Origin: Oscillospiraceae bacterium
GTDB lineage: Bacteria > Bacillota > Clostridia > Oscillospirales > CAG-272
NCBI GenBank assembly: GCA_015064735.1
Contig: SVRP01000012.1
Location: 1-64,000 of the forward strand
Direction: 5' to 3'
DNA length: 64,000 nucleotides
In this document: one piece after another, positions 17,449-27,227 of the stretch
Position numbering within the stretch: the stretch's first letter is position 1
Layout of the letters: each line of letters opens with the position of its first letter
Position numbers and translations under genes: made by a program
The notes under the pieces: model-generated
What the model was told of the DNA's origin: nothing
Databases searched by the model: none
Seen by the model: the letters and a program-made list of their open reading frames with translations, nothing else

Positions 17449-18252
17449 ATGGAGAAAAAATACAAGATAATTGACTCTCACTGTCATATCTATCCCGATA
17501 AAATAGCTCAAAAGGCATCTGAGGCAACGGGACATTTTTACGATCTGCCCGCTAGCCTTGACGGCAAGATCTCCACGCTGCTTGAGCACGGGGCTCGGGC
17601 GGGAATAGACCGTTTTGTCGTGCAATCAGTGGCAACAACACCGAAGCAGGTCTCGAGTATAAATAACTTTATCGCAACCGCTGTTAACGAGGGAAACGGT
17701 AAATTTACGGGGCTTGGAACACTTCATCCCGACAGCGAGGATATGGAAGCGGACGTAAACGAGATTATAACGCTCGGATTAAAGGGAGTAAAGATGCACC
17801 CCGATATTCAGCAGGTGAAGCTGGACGATCCACGTATGCACAAAATCTACGAGCTCTGCGAGGGAAGGCTTCCTATGCTTCTTCATACAGGCGACTGCCG
17901 ATACGACTATTCCAATCCGAACAGAATGATACCGATACTTGAGAAATACCCTAATCTTACCGTTATCGGAGCTCATTTCGGAGGTTGGTCTATATGGGAG
18001 GAAGCTACGGCAAAATTTACTCAATACGAGAATTTCCTCGTAGACTGTTCTTCGTCTCTCTACGCAATATCACCCCAAAAGGCAAAGGAGCTTATTATGG
18101 CATACGGTACTGACAGAGTGCTCTTTGGAACAGACTATCCCTTGTGGACACCCGAATCCGAGATCGAAAGATTTATGCAGCTCGATCTTACAGACGAGCA
18201 GAGAGAGGATATTCTCTATAATAATACAGCAAAATTGTTTGATATAAAATAA
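17449..18252 (+). CDS. TIM-barrel amidohydrolase (Amidohydro_2 family)
   Basis: 267 residues. Metal-binding marks of PF04909 are in order: DSHCHIYP (HxH, residues 7-14), GVKMHPD (about 115), LLHTGD (about 145), IGAHFGGW (His, about 172) and FGTDYPLW (catalytic Asp, about 228). The family hydrolyses C-N or C-O bonds or decarboxylates aromatic or lactone-type substrates; some act as lactonases in rhamnose and fucose catabolism. It lies downstream of rhaD but has its own promoter, and is followed 15 bases later by a BFD-like iron-sulfur protein, so the two form an operon. A role in deoxysugar metabolism is only an inference from position. Confidence 0.82.
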   Translation: MEKKYKIIDSHCHIYPDKIAQKASEATGHFYDLPASLDGKISTLLEHGARAGIDRFVVQSVATTPKQVSSINNFIATAVNEGNGKFTGLGTLHPDSEDMEADVNEIITLGLKGVKMHPDIQQVKLDDPRMHKIYELCEGRLPMLLHTGDCRYDYSNPNRMIPILEKYPNLTVIGAHFGGWSIWEEATAKFTQYENFLVDCSSSLYAISPQKAKELIMAYGTDRVLFGTDYPLWTPESEIERFMQLDLTDEQREDILYNNTAKLFDIK

Positions 18253-18267
18253 AAGGAGATAACCGAA

Positions 18268-18477
18268 ATGAAAGAAAACTATACCGTATGTAACTGCAAG
18301 CAGGTAAGCTATGCTGATATTGCAAACGCAGTAGAGTCTCATGACAAGTTTGAAAACGTTCTTGACGCATTCAAGGAGGTGCAGAGCATAACAAGCTGCT
18401 CTACAGGATGCGGAGGATGCTATCAGAAGGTGCTTGACATAATTTCCGAGCTTATGATGGGCGGAGAGCGCGCTTAA
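18268..18477 (+). CDS. BFD-like [2Fe-2S]-binding protein
   Basis: 69 residues. It carries the four-cysteine pattern of the BFD (bacterioferritin-associated ferredoxin-like) domain: CNC near residue 8, then CSTGCGGC near residue 44, followed by a helix. Stand-alone BFD domains deliver or receive iron or electrons, or serve as a subunit of a larger oxidoreductase. The ribosome site AAAGGAGATAACC precedes the ATG. It is cotranscribed with the amidohydrolase and probably unrelated to bacterioferritin release, since no ferritin gene is nearby. The Cys-x-Cys spacing and the final CxxC match the family well. Confidence 0.85.
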   Translation: MKENYTVCNCKQVSYADIANAVESHDKFENVLDAFKEVQSITSCSTGCGGCYQKVLDIISELMMGGERA

Positions 18478-18498
18478 TAATTCAAATAGCATAAAACA

Positions 18499-18537
18499 CA
18501 AAAAGGAGCAGATTTTGTCTGCTCCTTTTTGTGTTTT
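18499..18537. terminator. Bidirectional terminator between convergent genes
   Basis: The stem AAAAAGGAGCAGA/TCTGCTCCTTTTT with a TTTTG loop has a T-run on each side, serving both the plus-strand BFD operon and the minus-strand lipoprotein operon. Confidence 0.85.
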
Positions 18538-18538
18538 T

Positions 18539-20371
18539 TTATTTTTTCGTCATATAAAGATTAGGCATTACAATTTTGTTTAAGGTGAATTTGTAGTACC
18601 TTCCGTTTGCGTTATCGGCAAGAATATATCCGTCAATGACCTTTGCAACAAGAGAAAGCTCTGTGTCGCTTGTGCCGATAGACTCACCGTATTCGTTGAA
18701 ATACTCGTATTTGTTTGAGTTCAACATCTTTATTACGTAATAGCTACCGGATTCACTGAGCGAGAAGAACTCAATATCTTTTGCGGGACCGTCGGTTGCG
18801 CCTATAAGCTCAACTGTACCGTTTGCGAGAACAGCGTAAAGATGCATGTTTCCCTCGCTTGTAAGCTGAGATACCAAAACCGTTTTATTATAAGGGAAGC
18901 TGATAATCTCACAATCGGCTGAATGCTTGAAAACAGACTTTCCGGTGGTGCGGTCATATATTGCTCCCGAGCCTACCGAAAGCCTTCCAAAGTTGGTTAC
19001 CTTGCTTGAATCGTAGGTGAATATAACATTTCCTATTCTATCAACTGTGATATGCTCTCCGCTTACCGTTGCGACGTCGTAGAAGTCTTTAGCAATCGGT
19101 ACCGGAACAGAACTCCATTCCTTATTCAGAAGAAGCGAGCGGTCAACGGTGCAGCTGTTTGTCAGGGCGACGATGTCAATGTGCGCATTATCTATTATAA
19201 GCTCTTTGGTTTCATCTATATACGCAATTTTAACAATAGTGCCAAGGGTTCGGTTATACATTTTGGAGTAGTATTCGGTTCCTATCAATGCGTCGATATC
19301 TGCAAAGGAATAAAGGTGCTCAATAATTACGAAATTTGGATTTTCGGTAAGTATTTCATTGGTTTCTATGTCAATGAGAGTTGTAACAAGATCGTATTTT
19401 AAAATTGTCTCATCTTCATCGATTGCTGCCGTTTTGGTAAAATCGTATTCCTCGCTTTCGTCAGGAAGAAGCTTTTTGTGCTGGAATAAAAGGTTTCCGT
19501 TCTCAAGAGGGAATATTACGTTCTGGCTTTCAAATAAATCGGAGGAAAGCATAAATGTAGCTACTCTCTCCAGGGAGTCGTGGGCGTATACGGTTGCCGT
19601 GCAGAATTCGCTGTCGAGAACGTAGTAGTAGAGATCCGACATCATTGAAAATGAGGGAATCGACGTAAGCTCGTAAGTCTTTATAAGGTTTACGCCTCCG
19701 TTAACCTTTGATGTGGAAAATACCGTGTTTCCGATAGAGAAGAGGTTGGTTTCTCCGTATTCGGCGCATACCGTCGAATTAACATAAGTAACTATATTGC
19801 TCTGATCGGGGCAGGCTGACGTTACCTCTTTGTTCGAAAGGGTGTGGAACATATTTCCCGTTGCGTCGTAAAACTCGACGGTTACCTCAAACGTTCCGGT
19901 AACGGTAGGAATAAGACCGTTCAGCTCAGGGAGATTTGTGTATCCGTGACCGTATGCTCCGTATCGGATTACCGCTATTATATTTGGTATGGAGGTTGGC
20001 ACTATATAACTTTCCAGATAGTACATGACAGAGGCTTCTGAATCGCTGTTGCGCTCTACCGTATCAAGCTCGCATATTACTTTGTTTGCCGTATTGCTGT
20101 AAATATAAGATATTTCTTCGTTTTTAAATATTGAGAAATATTCGTTGGAGCTTGGCTGAAGACTTCCGAGTACATCAAGCGCGATCATGGATGACACCCT
20201 GTTATCGGTATAATCAAACGATGGATCGAATATCTTATCGAGCATGGGATCTTCAGGGTCGGGAAGCTCTTCTCCCGGAGCTTCCTCGGGGGCCTTGGAT
20301 GAGCATGCCGAGAGTATCATCAAAAGACAAAGTAACGCGGATATGAGGATTAAATATTTCTTACTTTTCAT
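18539..20371 (-). CDS. Lipoprotein of unknown function, paralogue of the next gene
   Basis: 610 residues. Lipoprotein signal KKYLILISALLCLLM with lipobox LSAC, then a Pro/Glu-rich linker. The rest looks like an all-beta, propeller-like protein: repeated short strands of the kind 'NKVICELDTV', 'NGNLLFQHKKLLPDESEEYDF', 'NGTVELIG', 'YEYFNEYGESIG', and a C-terminal NGRYYKFTLNK. The upstream neighbour has the same order of blocks, so the two arose by duplication. No catalytic motif is visible. It starts 12 bases after its partner's stop and shares its transcript. Exported and anchored on the outer membrane face; a beta-propeller is inferred from strand spacing, not demonstrated. Confidence 0.75.
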   Translation of the reverse strand: MKSKKYLILISALLCLLMILSACSSKAPEEAPGEELPDPEDPMLDKIFDPSFDYTDNRVSSMIALDVLGSLQPSSNEYFSIFKNEEISYIYSNTANKVICELDTVERNSDSEASVMYYLESYIVPTSIPNIIAVIRYGAYGHGYTNLPELNGLIPTVTGTFEVTVEFYDATGNMFHTLSNKEVTSACPDQSNIVTYVNSTVCAEYGETNLFSIGNTVFSTSKVNGGVNLIKTYELTSIPSFSMMSDLYYYVLDSEFCTATVYAHDSLERVATFMLSSDLFESQNVIFPLENGNLLFQHKKLLPDESEEYDFTKTAAIDEDETILKYDLVTTLIDIETNEILTENPNFVIIEHLYSFADIDALIGTEYYSKMYNRTLGTIVKIAYIDETKELIIDNAHIDIVALTNSCTVDRSLLLNKEWSSVPVPIAKDFYDVATVSGEHITVDRIGNVIFTYDSSKVTNFGRLSVGSGAIYDRTTGKSVFKHSADCEIISFPYNKTVLVSQLTSEGNMHLYAVLANGTVELIGATDGPAKDIEFFSLSESGSYYVIKMLNSNKYEYFNEYGESIGTSDTELSLVAKVIDGYILADNANGRYYKFTLNKIVMPNLYMTKK

Positions 20372-20383
20372 TTTTGCTCCTCC

Positions 20384-22168
20384 TTATTTGTTACTTACCT
20401 TGGCGGTGGTCATTCTGTAATATTTCCCGCTTACGGTATCGTGGAACAAATATCCGCCGAAGGTCTCGCCTATACATTCGATCTTGTTGTCAAATATACC
20501 GAGCTTCTCACCGTATTCATTAAAATACTCGTGCTGTCCCGTAACAGAGTAAACGATATAATAATAACCGAGATTACTTGCGTAGAAATCGTCCAATGTT
20601 TTGTCTGCTTGGTTAAAAATTCCAAGAAGCTTTGTGCTTCCGTCCGCATGAACAGCGGTAAGCTCATTTTTGATTTGTATGGTAAATATTCCGCAGGAGG
20701 TGCTTTTTATTATGGCGTCGTTTTCAGATGCGTCAAATATTTTTTCTCCCGTGGTTACGTTGTAAATCGCGCCGTCGGTCTTGATAAGAGTGTCAGATTT
20801 ACCTGCAAGGGTTGTTCCGTATACGAAGATTGTATTTCCGTCTCTGTCGATTATCTCAATCTCATCATTCAAGGTTTTGACCGCAAAAATACCGTCTCCG
20901 ATTATTTTGGGAATATCGATCCAACGGCTTTTGCGCTTAAGAGAGTGAGCTACGGTGCCGTCGTCCGAAAGAACGACTATGTCGGAGTACATATGACCGC
21001 CCGACAGCTCCTTTTCCTCGGTGATGTAGTCGATGTCGGCTATAACGCTTACAGAGTTAAATGCTTTCTTGTACTCATTGGTGCCCGAAAGCTTGTCAAG
21101 AAGGTCAAAATCAACTATGGAGTTTATTACGAATCCGGCGTCGATGCTTTCAACATCTCCTGTGGCTGCAGTAACAACAAGAGTTATAAGGTCGTATTTA
21201 TGGGATACAGCCTTTCCGTTTATTTCTTCAACAGAAATAATATCGTATTCTTCGTCGGTAGAGGGAAGCTCCTTCCTGTATTGGAATATCACGTTTCCGT
21301 TGGGAAGAGGACCGTACTTTGCCAGATGAAGCTCGGTATGCTCGGGGAGAATAGCGGTGGATACCTTGTTAAGACTTCCGTCAAATACCTGCAGAGTGTG
21401 GCTTGTGCTGTCAATTGAATAGTAATATTCATCGGACATGAAAAGGATACGGGGAATTGCCGTGGTGTCAAAATCTCTTACCTTTGCGACACTGCCTGTG
21501 GTTTTATCGTAAGAGAACACGGCATTGTCGATAGAAAACAGATTGGTGTCGCCATATACAATGGTTGATTTCATGTACTGCGGTATTTTGTCGGGAGTAC
21601 CTATTATCGCCTTGAGTGTTGCATCGGATGCAGAATAAAAGATGTTTCCTGCGCCGTCATAGAAGGTAACCTCCATTGTGTGGTGAGTTTCTGCGGGGCG
21701 CGTACTATTAATGTTTTCATAGGAAACCGTCATGGTCTTGACTTTAGATACGGCAAGGATATGTAAATCTTTTGCAGGAAAAGAAAAAATATTATAGTCT
21801 GTCGTTGATGTTTCCGAAACAGTGGGCGCTCTTTCACCCGTAGATGCCGTAATCGGGGCGAATTCGTTATACTTTAATATTTCTTTACCGGTTATGGTGC
21901 TATAAATGTGAATGATTGAATCCGCATCCCTGGTTACCAGAAAATGCTTATTGGATTTTACCGTATCCCCCGAAAAATCCAAAGACTCAATAGCCGATAT
22001 TTTTTCGTAGATATAGGGAGCGTCGGAATTATATATACTGTCCATAAAGTGCGAGGTTGGAGTGCCTTCGCCTTCTGCGGAAGGGTGCTGATCGGTATTT
22101 TTTCCGCAGGATGAAAGCAAAAGCGCAGCGGTCAGAACCGCCGTGGGAATTATAAAAAGCTTTTTCAT
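20384..22168 (-). CDS. Lipoprotein of unknown function, first of a paralogous pair
   Basis: 594 residues from the ATG at 22168. The open frame extends 51 codons further, but that part has no signal sequence and lies over the promoter. Signal KKLFIIPTAVLTAALLL with lipobox LSSC. It shares block order with the 610-residue neighbour: KEILKYN, then EYDIISVEEINGKAV, HADGSTKLLG, YYYIVYSVTGQHEYFNEYGEKLG and SGKYYRMTTAK. Beta-propeller-like with no recognisable enzyme motif. The operon promoter lies 47 bases upstream, and mraZ of the dcw cluster starts 450 bases away in the opposite direction. Confidence 0.75.
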   Translation of the reverse strand: MKKLFIIPTAVLTAALLLSSCGKNTDQHPSAEGEGTPTSHFMDSIYNSDAPYIYEKISAIESLDFSGDTVKSNKHFLVTRDADSIIHIYSTITGKEILKYNEFAPITASTGERAPTVSETSTTDYNIFSFPAKDLHILAVSKVKTMTVSYENINSTRPAETHHTMEVTFYDGAGNIFYSASDATLKAIIGTPDKIPQYMKSTIVYGDTNLFSIDNAVFSYDKTTGSVAKVRDFDTTAIPRILFMSDEYYYSIDSTSHTLQVFDGSLNKVSTAILPEHTELHLAKYGPLPNGNVIFQYRKELPSTDEEYDIISVEEINGKAVSHKYDLITLVVTAATGDVESIDAGFVINSIVDFDLLDKLSGTNEYKKAFNSVSVIADIDYITEEKELSGGHMYSDIVVLSDDGTVAHSLKRKSRWIDIPKIIGDGIFAVKTLNDEIEIIDRDGNTIFVYGTTLAGKSDTLIKTDGAIYNVTTGEKIFDASENDAIIKSTSCGIFTIQIKNELTAVHADGSTKLLGIFNQADKTLDDFYASNLGYYYIVYSVTGQHEYFNEYGEKLGIFDNKIECIGETFGGYLFHDTVSGKYYRMTTAKVSNK

Positions 22169-22214
22169 TCTGAACTGTATTCTCCTTTCTGAAAGGGTAT
22201 AACTCGCTACAATA

Positions 22215-22243
22215 ATTATATACGAAAATGCGAAAAAAGTCAA
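22215..22243 (-). promoter_or_regulatory. Sigma-A promoter of the lipoprotein pair
   Basis: On the minus strand TTGACT, 17 bases, TATAAT, 47 bases before the chosen ATG at 22168. The position supports that start over the longer open frame. Confidence 0.75.
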
Positions 22244-22459
22244 GTGCTTTTTTATGGGGCAGAGGTGAAAGTCTAAGAAAGGGGTCGGAAGAAAACGGAG
22301 AGCATTTTGTTGCACGCTCAATTACGCAATAAAATGTCAAATGTTGTAAATTTTTGGAAAAATATGTAAAACAAGTCCGCGAATTTTCGTTTTTTGTCGA
22401 AAAATAAGGATACGATAATAAAAAATTAAAAAAAATTCAAATTATTTTTTGATTACCTC

Positions 22460-22488
22460 TTGCGTTATTTTATATTATGTTTTATAAT
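22460..22488 (+). promoter_or_regulatory. Sigma-A promoter of the dcw cluster
   Basis: TTGCGT, 17 bases, TATAAT. The predicted transcription start is near 22495, immediately before the MraZ boxes. The untranslated leader is about 125 bases. The rest of 22244-22459 is AT-rich and shows nothing else. Confidence 0.7.
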
Positions 22489-22497
22489 AATGACATC

Positions 22498-22526
22498 AAA
22501 GTGGTGCGAAGTGGTGTAAAGTGTAG
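22498..22526 (+). promoter_or_regulatory. Three MraZ boxes
   Basis: Three direct repeats with a 10-base period: AAAGTGGTG, AAGTGGTGT and AAAGTGTAG, with the G of each GTG at 22501, 22511 and 22521. MraZ is known to bind repeated GTGG-type boxes of this period upstream of its own gene. Because they cover the transcription start, binding should repress the whole cluster (autoregulation). Confidence 0.8.
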
Positions 22527-22618
22527 CGAAAATACACAAAAAATACACCGAGAACTCTCTACATATTTATATAGGCGCACGCAGGACGACAAAAAACCAA
22601 GGAAAGGAGCTTCAAATT

Positions 22619-23041
22619 ATGCTGTCTGGCGAATATAAACACGGTTTAGATACAAAAAACAGAATATTTATCCCGTCAAAGCACAGAGAAGAGCTTGGCG
22701 AGAGCTTCGTTGTAGCTAAAAGCATAAGAGAGAAGTGTCTTCGCGTTTATTCCTTGGATGAATGGGCGGCATATATCCGTCCCATAGAGACCCTTGACGG
22801 CAAGGACAAGGAAAGAATCGTAAGAGCATTGAGCAGAAATGCTGCACACGTTACTCCTGACGCACAGGGAAGAGTTGTTCTTACCCCCGACCTTATAGCA
22901 TACGCAGAGATCGATAAAAATGCATATATAGTCGGATGCGGACATTATTCCGAAATATGGTCGGATACCAATTATGAGGCAATGGTTGCGGATGAGGATC
23001 TTGGAAGCATGAGAGAACTTCTTGAATCCTACGGTCTCTGA
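22619..23041 (+). CDS. mraZ: Transcriptional regulator MraZ
   Basis: 140 residues, the normal length, made of two SpoVT/AbrB-like beta domains. It starts [21 protein letters not shown], and the second copy is [16 protein letters not shown]. MraZ forms a ring that binds the repeats in front of its own promoter and controls the dcw cluster; the boxes are at 22498-22526. Ribosome site GGAAAGGAGC. First gene of a run of at least ten plus-strand genes, five bases before rsmH. Confidence 0.96.
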   Translation: MLSGEYKHGLDTKNRIFIPSKHREELGESFVVAKSIREKCLRVYSLDEWAAYIRPIETLDGKDKERIVRALSRNAAHVTPDAQGRVVLTPDLIAYAEIDKNAYIVGCGHYSEIWSDTNYEAMVADEDLGSMRELLESYGL

Positions 23042-23046
23042 TAGCC

Positions 23047-23991
23047 ATGGAAGAAAGACGGGAATTTTCGCACTATTCGGTTTTGCTGAATGAGTGTATA
23101 GATGGACTTAATATAAATCCTAACGGAATTTACATTGACGGTACCGCAGGCGGCGGAGGACATTCCTTTGCTATAGCATCACGCCTCACAGGCGGAAGGT
23201 TGATAGCTATTGACCAGGACGAAGCGGCGATAGCGGCGGCATCGGCAAGACTTGCTCCTCTCGGTGAAAGAGCCACGGTTGTAAGAAGCAATTTCTGTCG
23301 GATTGCAGACGTTTGTGAAGATCTTGGTATTGAACAAATAGACGGACTTTTGCTTGACCTTGGAGTTTCATCCTATCAGTTGGATACTCCCGAAAGGGGA
23401 TTTTCCTATAATGCGGATGCTCCACTCGATATGAGAATGGACAAGAGGGGAAGCCTTACGGCGTACACCGTAGTAAACGAGTACCCCGAAGAAAAGATCA
23501 AAAAGATACTTTATGAATACGGAGAGGAACGTTTCTCTGCATCAATAGCGGCAGCGATAGCTCGCGAGAGAGCTAAAAAGCCTATTGAAAGCACAAAAGA
23601 GCTGTCGGATATTATAAAATACGCAATTCCACCTGCGGCAAGAGAAGGGGGACATCACCCCGCGAAAAGAAGCTTTCAGGCAATTCGAATCGAAGTCAAT
23701 TCCGAGCTCGACGTAATTGAGCCCGCAATAAGAGACGCGGTGTCTTTGCTTCGCAAGGGTGGGCGCATAGCAATAATAACATTCCACTCCCTTGAGGATA
23801 GAATAGTAAAACAGACCTTCGCAGATCTTGCGAAGGGATGTATCTGCCCGAGAGAGCTTCCCGTGTGCGTTTGTGGAAGGACTCCCGTAATGAAGCAGGT
23901 AAACAAAAAGCCTATTCTTCCAAGTAAAGAGGAGCTTGAGGAAAATCCAAGATCGAGAAGCGCAAAGCTCCGTGTAGCAACAAAGCTTTAA
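23047..23991 (+). CDS. rsmH: 16S rRNA (cytosine-1402 N4)-methyltransferase RsmH
   Basis: 314 residues, the usual size. It methylates N4 of C1402 in the decoding centre of 16S rRNA using S-adenosylmethionine. Seen: [13 protein letters not shown] at the start, the SAM loop [33 protein letters not shown], the insert ending [20 protein letters not shown], and the C-terminal [10 protein letters not shown]. Second gene of the dcw cluster, as in nearly all Firmicutes. Confidence 0.97.
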   Translation: MEERREFSHYSVLLNECIDGLNINPNGIYIDGTAGGGGHSFAIASRLTGGRLIAIDQDEAAIAAASARLAPLGERATVVRSNFCRIADVCEDLGIEQIDGLLLDLGVSSYQLDTPERGFSYNADAPLDMRMDKRGSLTAYTVVNEYPEEKIKKILYEYGEERFSASIAAAIARERAKKPIESTKELSDIIKYAIPPAAREGGHHPAKRSFQAIRIEVNSELDVIEPAIRDAVSLLRKGGRIAIITFHSLEDRIVKQTFADLAKGCICPRELPVCVCGRTPVMKQVNKKPILPSKEELEENPRSRSAKLRVATKL

Positions 23992-24062
23992 AAATTGATT
24001 ATTAGAATTAAGATATTATTTTGGTGAGAAGGCTCCGACGGCGGAGCGGAAGAGGAGGAAAA

Positions 24063-24902
24063 ATGGCAGCTATTTACAATAATGAGTCTTACGATCGTTG
24101 CTTGAGCGTACTTCGTGAAAGATACAAGGGCAGAGGTATCTCTGAAAATGTCAAAAGCGAAGCGGCACTCCAGATTGGAAAAGAAACGTCTACCAGAGCT
24201 ATCGCTCCCGGAGCATACGTTCTTTTTGACTCTAAAAGTAAAATAGCCGATGTATATCGCAGTGGCGAATACAGAGGCAGCAAGTACATGACCTCCGACG
24301 ATTTTGTCCGTTATTTCAAGAGCCGCAGAGCATTCTACAGCCCCGCACTTGAAAAGGAGGAGCTTCCCAAGGAAGCAGGCACTACGAAAGCTCCCATAAG
24401 ACGCAGTGCATCCCGTTCAGGACTCGTACCCTCTGAGTCCGGCGGAAAGGAGGGCCACTTAAAAACCGCAATATCGGCTATAAAGGTATTTAAGGAAAAG
24501 TGGTTCCCCGTAGAGCAAAAAGAAGGAAGAGAGCAAACGGGTGGTTTCCGTATACCTGCTGCTGCGGCGACAGGCGTTGCTGTTTTCGCTCTTTCGCTTG
24601 GACTTATAGTAAGCGGCTCGGTAATGTCGGGCAGTGCATCGGGAAAGGTATCGAAGCTTGATTCAAAAATTTCGGTTCTTGAAAATGAACAGACTGAGCT
24701 TCAGAATGTGCTTGACCTGAAATACAACTTAGACGATATTGAAAACGAGGCAAGAAGCCTTGGAATGGTAAAATACCAGAATGCCGAAAAGGAATACATA
24801 AATTTCGGTGGAGAGGAACAGATAACTGTTTATGATGAGGATGAGGACGAAAAGGTCGGACTTTCGACTTTGCTGTCATCCTTCGGAATTGACCTTGACT
24901 GA
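24063..24902 (+). CDS. FtsL/DivIC-like division protein with long cytoplasmic extension
   Basis: 279 residues from ATG 24063, which follows GAGGAGGAAAA; a longer frame from 24021 lacks this site. FtsL itself is usually ~100-120 residues. Here ~165 residues of basic, disordered cytoplasmic sequence precede one membrane segment (about 170-195, AATGVAVFALSLGLIVSG), then a short outside coiled coil (SKLDSKISVLENEQTELQNVL) and the typical LDDIENEARSLGMVKY that ends FtsL proteins. Position between rsmH and the PBP is the ftsL position. It probably scaffolds DivIB and the PBP in the divisome. The gene symbol is withheld because only the C-terminal part resembles FtsL. Confidence 0.8.
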   Translation: MAAIYNNESYDRCLSVLRERYKGRGISENVKSEAALQIGKETSTRAIAPGAYVLFDSKSKIADVYRSGEYRGSKYMTSDDFVRYFKSRRAFYSPALEKEELPKEAGTTKAPIRRSASRSGLVPSESGGKEGHLKTAISAIKVFKEKWFPVEQKEGREQTGGFRIPAAAATGVAVFALSLGLIVSGSVMSGSASGKVSKLDSKISVLENEQTELQNVLDLKYNLDDIENEARSLGMVKYQNAEKEYINFGGEEQITVYDEDEDEKVGLSTLLSSFGIDLD

Positions 24903-24969
24903 TGAATATAAGGGCTGAACTTCTCATATTATAACATAGTTTTAAATTTATATTTAAAAGGAGTTGCAT

Positions 24970-27171
24970 ATGTCGAAAGGATCGATCAGCCCAAAGTCAA
25001 TAAAGCGCTCAACGTTGGTCGGCATGATCGTATGTGCGGGGTTTGCAGTGCTCCTTGTACGTCTTCTTGCGATACAGATATTTCAGTTTGACAAATATCA
25101 GGAAAAGGTGTTGAGTCAGATAACTACCGAGACACCGATTCCCGCGGAGAGAGGAAATATTTACGACAGAAACGGAAATCCCCTTGCAACAAGTATACAG
25201 ACCTACCGCGTGTTTATATCTCCGTCTGGAATCAAAAGCGCAGCAGATGAGGACGGAAAGGATTATTCAGCGCTTGTTGCGAAAGGACTTTCTGAGATCC
25301 TTAACGTTGATTATGACGGTGTCATAGAACAGATTGAGAAATTCTCAAACAAGCTTGACAGAACCATAAAAAAGGAAGTCGATAAGGAGACTGCGCAGAC
25401 CGTGCGAGAGTATATTGCGGAGCATTCCCTTGAGACAATGATATACCTCGAAGCCCAGGATACAAGATTTTACCCCGGAGGAGACCTCGCGTCTCATATA
25501 GTTGGATTTACCAGCGGAGACGGCATAGGACTTTACGGACTTGAATATCAGTACGAGGATTACCTCGGCGGAGTTGACGGATACTACGTAACTGCGAGAG
25601 ACTCCCACGGAAAGGAAATGCCTTTCAGCTATTCAAGCATTATTGAAGCAATAGACGGATATAATTTACATACCACCATAGATATTTCCATACAGAGCTA
25701 CCTTGAGGAACAGCTTGAAGCTACCGTAAACAAGCACAAGGCGGCGAACAGGGCATGCGGAATAGTAATGGAAGTAAAGACGGGCGCAATACTCGGTATG
25801 GCGACCAGCTCTCCCTTCGACCTTAACGACCCGTGGACCCTTGATACACTTTCTCAGGCCCTTCTTGATAACAGCGGATATATTTCGGGAAGCGAGGAAT
25901 ACTCAAATTACCAGCTCAAGCTTCTTACCGAGATGTGGTCAAACAAGGCGGTAACAGAGAGCTATATTCCCGGTTCTACCTTTAAGATAATAACCTCATC
26001 CATGGCATATGAGGAAGTAAGAGAACAGATGCCAAGCTCTGTAACCTGTAACGGGTACATGATCGTATCGGGACAGAAGATTCACTGCCATGAGACAGAA
26101 GGACACGGAACCATATCCTTTGAAAAGGGACTCCAGAGGTCCTGTAACGTATGGTTTATGACCCTTGGTAAGTTACTCAAAGCAGATACCTTTAACAGTT
26201 ACGTAAGCGATTTTGGATACAAGGAAAAGACGGGTATAGACCTTCCCGGTGAAGCATCGGGAATTTTTGCATCTGAAATGACCGAGCTTGACCTTGCGAT
26301 TTATGCTTTCGGTCAGAACTTTAACGTAACTCCCATTCAGCAGATAACGGCGGTTTCCGCTGTGGCAAACGGGGGAAATCTCGTTAAGCCTTATATTGTT
26401 GATAAAATAAGCGACGATCAGGGAAACGTAATATACAGACACGAAACCGAAATAAAGAGACAGGTCGTAAGTCAAAAGGTGTGCGAGGAGATATCGGATA
26501 TCCTCGAAAAGGGTGTCTCTGAGGGCGAAGGTGCAAAGAACGCAGGAGTCAAGGGCTATAAAATAGCCGCAAAGACGGGAACTGCGGAAAAGAAAGAAAC
26601 GGGACATTCATCCGTAACTCTTTCGGAATACAGAAATCTCCCCTTGGCAGATGCAAAGAAGCTCATAGAGGAGCAGGGGCTCAGATGTACGGTTGTCGGA
26701 AATACAAGCGCTGACGCAAAGGTTGTCGGTCAGATTCCCGCAGCCAATACGAGAATGGTTCAGGAAAACGGAACGGTAGTGATATATACCGAAGCAGTTA
26801 ACGCGGCGATGGTTCAGGTTCCTCATCTTGAGGGCAAGGGCATTGACGAAGCTAAGAGATTGCTTGCGGCGGTAGGACTTAACTTTACCATAGACGGAAC
26901 AAGAATACATTCCGAAATCATAGACCAGTCGCTCACTCCCGGCACTTACGTAGAAAAGGGAAGCGTATGCAAGCTTACCTTCGACGAGGGATATGTTTGC
27001 TCTACGGTGGCTTACGCTCCCGCGGATAATCCCGAAATAGCAATAATCATAATAGTTGATGAGCCTACTGAGGGGCTTCTCTACGGTAGTACCGTAGCGG
27101 CTCCCTATGTGTCAGCGGCTCTTAAGAACATATTGCCTTATCTCGGATATAAGCCGAGTACGGATAATTAA
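24970..27171 (+). CDS. Division penicillin-binding protein with PASTA domains (FtsI/SpoVD type)
   Basis: 733 residues from ATG 24970, seven bases after AAAAGGAG. One membrane anchor (about 15-37) is followed by a PBP dimerisation domain (ERGNIYDRNGNPLATS). The transpeptidase domain has all three active-site motifs: STFK (nucleophile Ser, about residue 337), SCN (about 392) and KTG (KTGTAEKKE, about 538). Two PASTA domains follow (about 555-605 LADAKKLIEEQGL..., and 625-675). It cross-links septal peptidoglycan. The domain layout fits either vegetative FtsI or sporulation SpoVD; no second copy is nearby, so the dcw location favours the division role. Confidence 0.92.
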   Translation: MSKGSISPKSIKRSTLVGMIVCAGFAVLLVRLLAIQIFQFDKYQEKVLSQITTETPIPAERGNIYDRNGNPLATSIQTYRVFISPSGIKSAADEDGKDYSALVAKGLSEILNVDYDGVIEQIEKFSNKLDRTIKKEVDKETAQTVREYIAEHSLETMIYLEAQDTRFYPGGDLASHIVGFTSGDGIGLYGLEYQYEDYLGGVDGYYVTARDSHGKEMPFSYSSIIEAIDGYNLHTTIDISIQSYLEEQLEATVNKHKAANRACGIVMEVKTGAILGMATSSPFDLNDPWTLDTLSQALLDNSGYISGSEEYSNYQLKLLTEMWSNKAVTESYIPGSTFKIITSSMAYEEVREQMPSSVTCNGYMIVSGQKIHCHETEGHGTISFEKGLQRSCNVWFMTLGKLLKADTFNSYVSDFGYKEKTGIDLPGEASGIFASEMTELDLAIYAFGQNFNVTPIQQITAVSAVANGGNLVKPYIVDKISDDQGNVIYRHETEIKRQVVSQKVCEEISDILEKGVSEGEGAKNAGVKGYKIAAKTGTAEKKETGHSSVTLSEYRNLPLADAKKLIEEQGLRCTVVGNTSADAKVVGQIPAANTRMVQENGTVVIYTEAVNAAMVQVPHLEGKGIDEAKRLLAAVGLNFTIDGTRIHSEIIDQSLTPGTYVEKGSVCKLTFDEGYVCSTVAYAPADNPEIAIIIIVDEPTEGLLYGSTVAAPYVSAALKNILPYLGYKPSTDN

Positions 27172-27227
27172 TTTAGGACGCATAAGCGTACCGAGGAAGT
27201 TAAATAATAATACTTCGGAGGTGCGAG

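Noticed and set aside
20384-22321. Longer start for the 594-residue lipoprotein
   Set aside because: The 51 extra codons lack a signal peptide and overlap the promoter at 22215-22243; the start at 22168 gives a proper lipoprotein signal.
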